A stretch of 30,000 bases of DNA from Glandiceps talaboti (taxonomy: Eukaryota > Hemichordata > Enteropneusta > Spengelidae), in assembly GCF_964340395.1 (NCBI RefSeq), contig NC_135556.1, forward strand, positions 13,043,910 through 13,073,909, given 5' to 3'. Numbering within the stretch: position 1 is the stretch's first letter; each line of letters starts with the position of its first letter. A model generated the notes under the pieces. That model worked only from the letters and a program-made list of their open reading frames with translations, did no database searches and was not told the DNA's origin. Positions 1-10,296 of this stretch are shown piece after piece. The position numbers and the translations under genes are program-made.

Positions 1-245
1 GGGGGTGATCGTGGTATATCTTCTTGTTTATAAATGATTCTAAAAAGAAAATAAATGAAAAACTTAAATTATGTATATATTTACAATATAATATATTCTC
101 TAACATCTGTGACAAAAATATCAAAGTATACTACCGTATTAATATGTGCTGGCTTGGGAATGGTAGTTTTTGGCGTATGGTGTTGACTACAATAAATACA
201 GATATTTGCTCAAAAAACAATACTAACAACAATTTAACTCGTGTA

Positions 246-314
246 TGGTGGTGGTGGTGGTGGTGGTGGTGGTGGTGGTGGTGGTGGTGGTGGTGGTGGT
301 GGTGGTGGTGGTGG
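246..314. repeat. (TGG)n trinucleotide microsatellite
   Basis: About 23 uninterrupted TGG units. An open frame running through it would encode a poly-tryptophan tract, which is not a credible protein. It is followed at once by related GAT/GGT-type repeats, so the whole area is one repeat-prone block. Confidence 0.97.
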
Positions 315-360
315 TTATGGCCGTGCTGCTGCTGATAATGATGATCTGATGATGATTTGA

Positions 361-438
361 TGGTGATGGTGATGGTGATGGTGATGGTGATGGTGATGAT
401 GATGATGATGGTGATGGTGATGGTGATGGTGATGATGG
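361..438. repeat. (GATGGT)n / (GAT)n hexanucleotide microsatellite
   Basis: Repeats of TGGTGA with an inner GATGAT variant block near 396-411. It probably shares an origin with the TGG tract just upstream, from which it is separated by about 45 bp of GCT/GAT-rich sequence. Confidence 0.9.
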
Positions 439-3400
439 AGTTGTCTGTGTTGTTATATCTCTGGGTTTTTTCTTAATTTAGATCGATGGTTGCGAAAAGA
501 CGAGAAACACTGGAATAGAACTGCTTTTCTCTCGGAGCTGCACTCCTGACAAATTAAAACATACATTCATATTAATGAATATACGAACACAGCGATACTT
601 TGATTAAAGTTGCCTGAATACAGTTTTTTTAATAGTATTTACTATCATGATGTTTTTATGTAGACGTCAGTCAACGCTGTAGGTTCGTTGTTTCATTGCT
701 CATTAGCCAGAAGCGATTTATGGTGATATGGTAGTAATAGGACAATAACAAGCAGTGTCCAATAGAACCAACACGAAGGTACGGACGGTCCTTGTCGTTC
801 CTCTGTCGCCACGTCAGGGAAAATAATAGCCCGGCTGACAGCACCGGTTCCGGGCTAGCTGCGAAGGGTATTACACACTATAAATCAAAGCTCCGAAAAC
901 ACACAGTATGAGCTAACTTCAACCTATAAGCTTCGGTACAATAATTTGAATCATTGTCTTTCGTTTTTTCTTCTTCAAAATGTGGTCTGATATTGTTATA
1001 TGTGGATGGCAATGACACGTTTACTTCGGTTACATACAACAGAATGACAAATGGAGTCATCTGACGTGAGGTCATACGGGTGGGGTGACAAAAAACAACC
1101 CTAGGGAAAAGTAACTGTCCCTGATGTAAGCCATCGTTTAAGTCACATTTGTCATTTTAACAGCTAAAATAAACAATAAGCAACTGGCCTGAGTCGATTT
1201 ATCGAGATCCAAACCTTTGCCGTACTACGTTCTGTCCTTAAAGAACGTTTGCCGGCGTGTCATCACCGCATCAATCATTCCGACTCGAAGTCTTTTAACT
1301 GGTAACAGTTATCTTTCCCATTTCGCTTCCCTTGTTCCGACTCGCCAATATTGCGCCGCTCATAATTCATTTCCGTATTTATGAAAAACATATGGTACAC
1401 GTTTATTAAATTGAAAGAAATTCATCAAATATCAGAGTACGATTTCATTTTTTTTCGGGAGTGGGGGGGGGGAGTTGGCTGTCATGATTCTGTAGCAGCT
1501 TGCTGTAGTGTTGTGGAGTGAGTGAGTGTGCGTGATGCGGGTCTAAACAAGTCGAACTGTGAAACGGATGGTCGTTAATTCACTCAAGCGTATCTAATGG
1601 CTCAATCTTTAGACCTTCGCTGTATGCGTTGTAGTTTTTATCCTCTCTTCATTGGAACGTATTTGATAAAATTAGAAGCTGTTAGGGCGGGACCGACACA
1701 ACTAGATTCAATTGAAAGTTTTACGATATCAAGCTGAGATGAGTTGGCGAAAACATGTACATAACATACTTCGAATGTATGCTATTAAACGCAAACCCAT
1801 TCAAAAAAGCAAGGCATCGGAGATATTAAGCTATCACCGTAATCGTTTTTAAGTGATTTCTGTAAATTGTACAACCTACAAACTTTGAAAGTTCCGGTCG
1901 AATAGCAAATATAACGGTACAAAATTGTATACGACGTACGACTTGAGATGAGAGAGATTCATGGTGTATCCAATTGGTGTGCCAAAACTTGGCAAATATT
2001 GCCAATAGACTTTTAAAGTACTTTACATCTTATTTAACATTTTTTGTTTGATAATGTCCTGTTAATTTGCATGATTTTAGTTATTTTTAGGTATTTTTCA
2101 TTACTCAAATAGTCCTTTATGCTGACAAAGCAGGTGATTCATTCTGACACCTGTCCTCCTCTCCAGTATATCCAAGATGTAAACATTACGTCATCAGTGG
2201 TCTCATTATTGAAACAAAACAAAAAGTTAATCCCAAAAACGTTTGCATTATGAAATAAGTTCAATAAGAAATTGCCTAATTGAGTGTTGGACGCCAGGGT
2301 GTGTGAAAAGAGTGGTGAAAGCGATATTTGAGGCCGAATTGCAGTATGATTTGATGACATTGCTGATAATCATATGTGTATGGTCTTCAGTTTTAAAATT
2401 GTATCAGCGCTTTCAATTTTAACAGCTTAATCAATGATCTCAAAGTTTTTACTTCACGTCGTTTTAACATTGACACCAAAAAAAATGATTGTTGTTTTAG
2501 TTTTAAGTTGTAAAACACATTAGAAAGTTTCTCCATTGATATGTGTCTATATATGGACGTACACACAAACACACTCAGTCTTCTGGTTTAACTCTGCTCT
2601 GTAAATGGTCCTTCTAATAATACCTACGTCACTTTGGTTCACCTCTCACAAGCGAGACGGGCGTTACTTTGTGCACAGCTATCAATGGTTTCATTCGGTT
2701 TTCAAGCAAAGAGGAAATATTCACATATTGTTATCGATGAATGGTAATAGAAAGACAGACGACACTGCGTCCTACTCAACGTTATATTTGATAAACTTAA
2801 CTCATTGTATTTCTCTCCTGGTTTCGCCCTACAGTCATTGCGATTCAGGACATGGTCGTCGAAATTCCACTATCATTTGAGCGGCTTTTATGCGCGTGTT
2901 TACCAGGGACCCCGCTTTGTCTTTTGTTGGTTTTTTATATTGAATTTGATACCACCGACACAAAGATCTCCTTAATTAACGAATGTTGGGTGTTGGGCAA
3001 CACGGGTTGGTGTACAACGGAGTATATCTACCAATAGTAACAAAGCATGGTATAGTTAGACAACACTTATTTTTGTTAGCAATTACACAAATCAGTTGTG
3101 ATTGGTTTGAGACCTAAGCCCCTCCCATTTACGGCTAGCTGACGGAGGAAGCACTTCATACACTAATCTTTGACACTTCATCATATAGCGGTGTATCGTC
3201 CACTTTAAGACAATTTGGCCGTCAGTGGGCCATGGTGAAACAGCACTACTAGACCGTCTCACAGACCATACAAAAAGCTGACCGCAAGCGGCGTGTGTTT
3301 GTACTGACGGTAGTTGTCTGACTGTGAATTTGTTCACCATAGAAGATGCGATGATGCGAAACGACTTACAAAACTAAAGTGTCTTTGTGGCCTAGGATAA

Positions 3401-3444
3401 CATACCATTTTTTGTGTGATTCTAACGGAACGAATTGGCGAGAA
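439..3444. other. Non-coding stretch upstream of FAM181
   Basis: No reading frame here resembles a known protein. Open frames of 60-90 codons occur on both strands (for example 2605-2880 + and 3092-3340 -) but have no recognisable motifs. No convincing TATA box or CpG island was identified. A run of G lies near 1465-1473. A possible splice acceptor (TTTGTGGCCTAG, ending at 3395) sits about 50 bp before the FAM181 start and would suit a separate 5' untranslated exon, but no matching donor could be chosen. The promoter of FAM181 is probably in or beyond this stretch. Confidence 0.6.
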
Positions 3445-4599
3445 ATGAATTCCAGAAGAGAAATGACATTTGTAGCGAATATGCCGTGTTTCCCAGTTAC
3501 GGAACTTCTTCATCGCAATGCGTTAAATCGCCCGTCTGAGGAAACAAAGGCCAATTCCCTGCTGAACTTTGTCGACATGGCGTCCACCAATATCAAATTG
3601 GCCTTGGACAAACCTGTCAAATCGAAGAGAAAGGTGAACCATAGAAAATATCTACAGAAACAAATCAAGCGATGCTCACTACAAACCAAAGTAACGGAAA
3701 ATGATACAAAAGACAACGCTCTGCATATGGTGGCGATAAAAACAGATTCGCTCAAGAATGGCTTGCACAAACCAAAACACGCCAGAAAAGACTGTACACA
3801 AGTAGGCCTGCAAAATAAGTCCCTTGCAGCGCTATTTGATCCACGGACTTTGCATCAAAACTGTTGCACGGATCAACGATCTAGACGCATTGCGACCACT
3901 ACAAAAGTACCGTTACGGCTACGGAAACTACCGACGTCGTTTTTCAACGAACCTAAGAAAGACTGCTTCGGCGACCATGGACTGAACGGGGTGGACATCA
4001 AAGTTGCAGCAATGATTGAAGCGGGAGTAGAACACTGCCCTGAGCTGACTATTCCGGACAATTTCGACTACTTGGTACCAGACTTTGGTGATCTAATTAC
4101 AAACTGGACTGAGGACCAACGTTTTGCACATGCAAACGGAATAATACACGGAGAGGAAACACATTCTGAAGACCAACACACAGAACATAGCTACGACAAT
4201 ATCGAAGTCTCAACTGAGACGCCACCGTCGTCAGCATCGTCAACATCGTCATGGAGTCCTTGCTATCTACAAGGACATTTCGTCTCTAAAGAAACACACC
4301 AAGAAACAGACTTTGGTTATCAACAAGAAAGTGGCCATTTCAACAACAACAACAACGAGTTTTGTGCGCGACCTGTCGAGAACTCTTGCAACTTGTACAC
4401 ACAAAACAACGGTACACTCTCTGACACAGACTCGGCTGACATCCTCGACTTAAGTACGGCTACATCGAACTCAGGACGCTTGCCAACCTTTCCACAGGCA
4501 TTCGCTCAGAAATACGCCGGACATTGGTCAGAAAGTATGATAGGTCAGAATGGGGGTTGCACGGCCAAAAATGGACTTTTGTCCGTATGCAGTCTTTGA
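3445..4599 (+). CDS. FAM181: FAM181-family protein, putative TEAD-binding factor
   Basis: Intronless coding region of 384 residues. Numbering here starts at the ATG at 3445. Residues 38-57 ([20 protein letters not shown]) followed by 59-77 ([19 protein letters not shown]) form the diagnostic FAM181 N-terminal block; its lysine/arginine clusters also suit a nuclear localisation signal. Residues 126-132 (SLAALFD) match a short FAM181B block. Residues 154-170 ([17 protein letters not shown]) are an omega-loop motif like the TEAD-binding loop of YAP/TAZ. Vertebrate FAM181A and FAM181B are known TEAD interactors through this motif, so binding to TEAD in the nucleus is inferred. The rest looks disordered: a Ser/Thr-rich part at about 259-270, five asparagines at 300-304, and an ILDLS motif at 333-337. 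No WW domain, LxxLF helix or enzymatic fold is seen. The frame is open back to a TGA at 3352, but the first in-frame ATG is 3445; ATGs at 3463 and 3481 also have a purine at -3 and remain possible starts. No AATAAA was found in the first kilobase after the stop; an ATTAAA lies at 4621. The family call is very secure, the exact start is not. Confidence 0.94.
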   Translation: MNSRREMTFVANMPCFPVTELLHRNALNRPSEETKANSLLNFVDMASTNIKLALDKPVKSKRKVNHRKYLQKQIKRCSLQTKVTENDTKDNALHMVAIKTDSLKNGLHKPKHARKDCTQVGLQNKSLAALFDPRTLHQNCCTDQRSRRIATTTKVPLRLRKLPTSFFNEPKKDCFGDHGLNGVDIKVAAMIEAGVEHCPELTIPDNFDYLVPDFGDLITNWTEDQRFAHANGIIHGEETHSEDQHTEHSYDNIEVSTETPPSSASSTSSWSPCYLQGHFVSKETHQETDFGYQQESGHFNNNNNEFCARPVENSCNLYTQNNGTLSDTDSADILDLSTATSNSGRLPTFPQAFAQKYAGHWSESMIGQNGGCTAKNGLLSVCSL

Positions 4600-6839
4600 T
4601 GTCATAGCACTACTTCAAGCATTAAAAGTCAGGATTCGGGAAATTTGCCAGCTCGATTCAGAACTGAACACAGCGTAAAGAAATCGACATTTCAATACAG
4701 TGTGTACTGTCGACAGTGTGTAAATTGAATTATACCGTAATACTTGAATACAGCTAGCTGATCTAACAATTGATGGGTAGTTGGACTCTAATACACTGGA
4801 TTTGACATTTGAAATAGATGCCACCTGTGTGTCGCAACCATACTGGTAATACATTTATACTCTTACACGATTTTTTACAAATTTATGGGGGAATTTTTAA
4901 GGGCGAGTTTGTCCAAATAATAATTTTCATTCCAGTCACCATAGTAACTTTGGATAAGGTTAGTCTTAGAGAATATGTTTGGGACCTAATCCTCAAAATG
5001 CTTCAATTCTAGGTGAAACTTGAATGAAGTTCACGTTGGTGTTAGTTATTAAGTACTAGTTTATATACATAAATGCGTGTAGTAATTCTATAAGTGAAAA
5101 TTTTAGTAAACCGAATCATTCAGTGATATAGCAAAAACAGTGCAATAATTACGACGCAGATACCCCGTCAGAAAGTTACCTTACATAATCCCACTGGTTG
5201 TCATGGAGACGTGACATTGGTTACCTTGACAACACAGCATTAGTTTTTTTTCCCCAGTTATTTGCGAAGCCGCAACCTTTGGTCATAGGTTTGTGATGAC
5301 GTCGGCATGAAATGTACACTCGTTGTTGTTGTTGTATTTAGACAATCAGAGGAGGCTATACGCTTGGGATAAAATAACTATAGGGATGCGAATTGTCACA
5401 AGGCAAGACATTGACTCAAGTTGGGGGATATGGGGTATCAAGTGAGTATCATGTACGATGTAGTCATGGCAATTACAAATAATGAATTGTTTACAGTATT
5501 TATCATTGAAATTCTTCTCTTTTTTTTTTTAAATGAACGACATTTTTTATGAGTGTCACATGCCAGCATTTTTATGTCCGACAATATGTGAAATGGAATT
5601 GCCGTTGTAATTAACAATTTCTTATATTCACTTGAATTTTACTTGAAATAAGAAAGCAAAAGAATCAACAAGATGTTCTTTAATAATAATTACAGTGTGT
5701 GTCTCTTTCTGTTCATACTATAAATCTCCATTATTAATTTCTCCCTTTTAAATAACTACTTTTCATAAAAATATGGAAAGTTCCATAGGTATGACAGTGT
5801 AAGATATTGGTACAGTAGTTATGTTTCATCGTTGTTTATCGTCGTCGAGTGTTGCTGTTGATTCCAGAAAAAAAAATCACCAAATTTACTAACCATCGAT
5901 ACAAAGTGAAAATAACGCCGACTAGACTATCAGGATCCCTGTTCCCCTATCATAGTGAAAATTTGTAATTTTCGAAGCCACGGTAGCAATCACTTTTTTT
6001 TAGTTTTTATTTCTTAGACTATAACATGTATGTTTGTTCCATGACATGGATTACTTTGATTTGTAGGGTAGGTTGACATGAGAGACTAGTTGTAAGAACT
6101 CGGTGATCACTTTTGCAGCTCAGTGACACGGAGAAATTTTTTCTTTATACTTCCTCAGACCTCAGACCACAGAGTATGTAGTATGCATAGTAAGCTTGGG
6201 GTGAGATCCGTGATCGTAACAACAGAATGTGATAACAACAGGGAAGGAATAGAACCTGATAAAAACAAATCCACACACTTCTCCTTTTAATAACATGAAT
6301 GACTATCGAATGGGACTTAAAATATAAAATTGAAATATTGATATTTTTCATACTTTTTTCACTGGAAAAACAATCATAATTATAGCATTTTCTGCAATGG
6401 CGTCAACAGTTCGTAGGCGTACTAGTAGTTTACGAGTGCGGTGTAAAATTGATTACATGTTGACTTGGCGAACTGAAAGGAGTGTATTGGGAAGACTCGG
6501 TCATATTGAACTAAATAGTTTTATTCGTATTCCCATATGGGGTGTGAGTAATCATAATGACATACACAAAGCATTTTCCCGCCGAAGTGGTGCAAGAAAT
6601 TATTAAGTTGTGATTTCAACGCTGTCACACAATTGTAGTTGATTGGTACTGTCAACTGAACGAGTGGCGTCGATGAGAGTCACGTTGAAGTAAATGCACC
6701 CACTGCCACTCAATTATGTTGTAAGAACACAGCACTTTACTGACGAAGTGCTTCTAGCAGACGTCAAATTCTTGGTTTCCAATAACAAATTTCAACTTTT
6801 ACAATTGACCCTAGTTTACCTAGAATTATTACTTCGAAT
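4600..6839. other. FAM181 3' region and non-coding DNA
   Basis: It presumably begins with the FAM181 3' untranslated region. ATTAAA at 4621 is the best polyadenylation-like hexamer nearby but is only about 20 bp past the stop, and no AATAAA follows in the next kilobase. Short T-runs and AT-rich sequence make up the rest. Open frames of 60-80 codons have no recognisable content. Confidence 0.55.
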
Positions 6840-7065
6840 TGGCTGTCTCCACAGAAATCTTGCTGACATTGCTACAATTTATAGTTTGGTTCGATAGGAT
6901 TTTTTACTAACGTTGCTACATTGTATCGTCAGGTTCAACAAAAATGTAAGTAGAATTGTTACATTTAACCCTTTTTAAGAGTGTGAATCGCCCAAAGTAG
7001 CCACGTAAAATGTTGCCGAGTCAAACGATAAAATGTAGAAACAATGTTACTCATATTTTAGTCGA
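6840..7065. mobile_element. 44-bp unit repeat cluster, copy A (opposed arrays)
   Basis: Two to three copies of an approximately 44-bp unit in reverse orientation (about 6840-6943, containing TTGCTACATTGTATCGTC-like cores) are followed by one to two copies in forward orientation (about 6990-7060, containing ACGATAAAATGTAG). The units are those found at 12152-12842, but more diverged. The opposed arrangement suggests a short fold-back type non-autonomous transposon remnant. No coding sequence is present. Confidence 0.65.
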
Positions 7066-7134
7066 GTCATGAGACGTTCTGTTTCGGATTATTTCGCTTG
7101 TATAGTAGCTAAGCTCATGCCTTATGTCAAAACT

Positions 7135-7217
7135 CATAATTTTGTGATAAGCATGGTCGGGTGGTGACGACTTTTACAAAGATTGTCATGAAATAAGTAA
7201 GTTTTCATAGTACACTC
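7135..7217 (+). repeat. Diverged direct repeat, copy 1
   Basis: About 83 bp that realigns with 8356-8438 in the same orientation, sharing blocks such as AATTTTGTG, AGCATGGTC, TTTACAAAGATT and GTTTTCAT/ATTTTCAT, and ending in CACTC in both. Probably a piece of a dispersed repeat family or an old local duplication. The rest of 7066-7983 holds no recognisable gene. Confidence 0.7.
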
Positions 7218-7983
7218 GGGGGTACTGTACTTAACACTTAATCCTCTACACGTGACAAGTAATCCACTAGTTTTGATTGTCCTGCTGTTCTAAAGGTAGA
7301 ATGTCCCTCAGAATTGAACTTTTCGCGGCTGTTGCTTTGTTCAAGAAAAAGAACCTCTAATCTATTCTCAGTTAAAATCTATTTAAAACATCTGAGGTCA
7401 CCTCAAAGATTTTTGAAATGTAGGTCAAAATGATATTAAAATGTATTCATTTCTGAATCTAGGACACCGAAAATCGTGTTAACTCTTTGAGAAAACTTAA
7501 GGAGAGATTGACGATTTCCTTGAAAGCAAGACGTTGAACCCCCAAATGTCTTTTATTTTTTCAAAAGATACAGGAACAAGCTTTCATATGGCAACATTTG
7601 CAGAGAATTGAAGAACTTCGATTTTCAGGGAAATTCATGCCCGAGACACATCAGTTGCAGCCAGATGGCAGATTTGTTGTTTCCACTAAATTATATGTTG
7701 TTTCAGATAAAAAATGATGTTTTTAGTAATATCGCCTCTCAAAAAATAATTGTGGGAGGGTGTTTTAATGCCCTCCCACTGGTGGTGAAGGATAGCTGTC
7801 CCTCCTCCCTCCTACTGGGTTTAAACTTGCCCGCCAGTCAACTGCCATGCCTATGCAATATGTATTGTGAATGATTTACCCACTTCCCCACCAGGACAAC
7901 GTTTGTGCTTTCCAATCTACTAACAATTCATTTCTCCGCCATAATTCTTCCTTGTTTTGGTTTTCGTGCATTTTTTAAATACA

Positions 7984-8324
7984 CAGCGCGTTGCAGGTTA
8001 GTGTTGACCATGCACAAACCAGTAGGAAACTGCACATTCTACACTGAAAGATAGGGAGATCGCAATTTATTGCTACATTTTGTCTAAATGAAATAAACCA
8101 TTTATACGCACTACAACTCGACACAGACACACGGGCGCCAATGTTTTGATGTCTGCATTTGATGTTTGCATAGTGGCAAGTTATTTCATTTCATTTAGAC
8201 AAAATGTAGCAAGAAACTCAATTCCTTCATTCTTGTTATCTTAAAGTGTAGAATACGCAGTTTCTGATTGGTTTCTGCTTGGTTGTATCAAACAGAGCCA
8301 GTGAGAGCAACCTGCAATGCGCTG
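7984..8324. mobile_element. MITE-like fold-back element, 341 bp
   Basis: The left end CAGCGCGTTGCAGGTT and the reverse complement of the right end CAGCGCATTGCAGGTT match at 15 of 16 positions. The arms stay related inward, with shared blocks AAACTGC, ATTCTACACT and TTGCTACATTTTGTCTAAAT, down to about 8099 on the left and 8180 on the right. The roughly 80-bp centre is unpaired and non-coding. No clear target-site duplication flanks it. The structure is that of a non-autonomous DNA transposon; the superfamily is not assignable, although a CAG start recalls hAT-type ends. Confidence 0.8.
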
Positions 8325-8355
8325 GACCCCTTTATTTGTTTTAGACTCGACTTGT

Positions 8356-8438
8356 CCTAATTTTGTGGTGAGCATGGTCAGATAATGACATTTACAAAGA
8401 TTTTCATCAGAATTATCAAATTTTCATATTATGCACTC
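8356..8438 (+). repeat. Diverged direct repeat, copy 2
   Basis: Partner of the repeat at 7135-7217. It starts about 30 bp after the right end of the fold-back element at 7984-8324, so that element lies between the two copies. Confidence 0.7.
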
Positions 8439-10104
8439 ATAGCCAACCCATATCCTGTATCTATTTATAATCAATAAATTTATGTGAACATTTTTCTTCA
8501 CCTGTGGTGAAATCTGTAAAACTTTGACACCACAAATTTGACACACTCTGTTCAAATAGGGAGGGGGATAGTTGCACCATTCAAAATGCCACATTGCGCC
8601 AACAGTTCTTTGAATATTTATCCAATAACAAAGAATAGACACAAAATGACCTCTGAAAATCCGGAATTTCAAAGAATATCCAAAATTCTCTTGACTTGAT
8701 AACAGTAATTATTTTTCTGCCTCATTTGACATGTTAATTCAAGTATCCTGTTTTTTGTGTTGTGGCCCAGAGGGACATATTTTGGAAGTTTGGAATGTTT
8801 AGCTGTCATCGACTTCATTTGCTCCAAATTACGTTGACGACTTGTCATTACTAACAATGAATGTCATTGTTTTGGCGCCTTAAAAAAATAGCGGAAATAC
8901 AATTTTCACATTTTGGCGCCACTTTAATTTTGGCGGATAGACACTTTTGACTCAAGTGTATTTTATAGACACACCACTTTCGTAAGTTAATTTATTTATT
9001 CACATTACATAAATCACAGACAAGTAAGACTTGTTATGTGCATAAATCTACTTTTATTACATGGAGTTATTCAGAGTTTACCAGTGAAAGTGATTCCATT
9101 GTCACAAAAAATTTGTTTTGGCAGAATTGTTTTATCCAAATAAGCTCAAATAAGTTTGGAACCCAAATGCGTACGTTCGCAGTATTACTGTTTTAAAAAA
9201 AAAACATGACTCACATAGTAACAGTGAGGAATACTACCCAACAACAATAACAGTTAGCCGAATACCTTTATACAGACATGGGCGTTTATTTTTTTCAAAA
9301 TGTCAAAAAGTCTCGATACATTAGTAGCCTTCTAACATATTTAACAATATCTTTAGTACGACGCGGTCAGATTTATAAGTCTTAGTGACTGTCGCACAAC
9401 AAAAGCTGCGCTACTAACTGTCTTTCTTTGCGACCAATAATTACTTTTCAATGTAGTAAAAACGTCTATGATGAATGAGAGCGAAAGTCGCGTTTTTTTC
9501 TTAAACTCGATAGTACTCAATCATGTCGAAAGGCGTCAATTTTGGGTGCCTGCAGGACTGAAGTATATTGTCGACTAAAAAACTCCTGGCCGTTTGACGA
9601 CAATGGTACTTCTCATGATTCACTGGGTACAAAATAAAGGAAATAGTCTTCCTCTCGAAAATGGGTTAAAATATGAAAGTATTCGTTTAACATTTCTTCG
9701 ATATTTTCAGCACCCGTGACATGTGCAGGGACCTACCAGCTTCCGTACCAGCTGCGACGACTGTGGGTCCGGATGACAATGACAATGACAATGTTACCGG
9801 CCTAAGCTTTTAAAATCACAGTATATTTTGCATTTAATATTAAAAGCCTTCAACGACCATTGTATCAACATAGTGTTAGCTCTAACATCCTCAACACTAG
9901 TATTGTCTCCTCATTCTTGTTGGCAAAAAAACAACTATAGTACACAACAAATTATATTAAATCCAATGTTCTTTTAATCTTGTCGAAGACTGAAAAAAAA
10001 GCTACCCTCCGAGTCTTATCCAAATACTCGTGTAGCGTTCGAGAGTAAAAAACTTGGCCGTTCTTTATAGTTCTCTGATGTCTTTTAAGTCATACACGTG
10101 CAAT
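8439..10104. other. Non-coding stretch, nothing recognised
   Basis: AT-rich sequence with short T- and A-runs and a tiny (ATGACA)n run at about 9774-9792. Open frames are short and without motifs. No RNA gene or transposon ends were seen. Confidence 0.5.
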
Positions 10105-10114
10105 TATCTATCTA

Positions 10115-10176
<62 letters not shown>

Positions 10177-10214
10177 CGTCCGTCCGTCCGTCCGTCCGTC
10201 TGTCTGTCTGTCTA
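10105..10214. repeat. (TATC)/(TGTC)/(CGTC)n tetranucleotide array
   Basis: Ordered blocks: a few TATC, then many TGTC, then about seven CGTC, then TGTC again, ending before TATAAAGA. The change from TGTC to CGTC and back is a single-base variant that has spread over adjacent units. A frame running through it (Ser-Val-Cys-Leu repeats) is an artefact of the period of four. Confidence 0.97.
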
Positions 10215-10266
10215 TAAAGATTCAAAGCAAACTATGCCCAAGCCAAAGTTCCTGTCCTGCGTTTTT

Positions 10267-10296
10267 TGAGTTTGAGTTTTGAGTTTGAGTTTGAGA
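10267..10296. repeat. (GAGTTT)n short hexanucleotide repeat
   Basis: Four to five GAGTTT-type units with one extra T, about 50 bp after the tetranucleotide array. Confidence 0.85.

Noticed and set aside
24-335. Frame with a poly-tryptophan tail
   Set aside because: The tail is the (TGG)n microsatellite, and the part before it has no motif.
3510-3770. 86-codon antisense frame inside FAM181
   Set aside because: Shadow of the real coding frame on the other strand.
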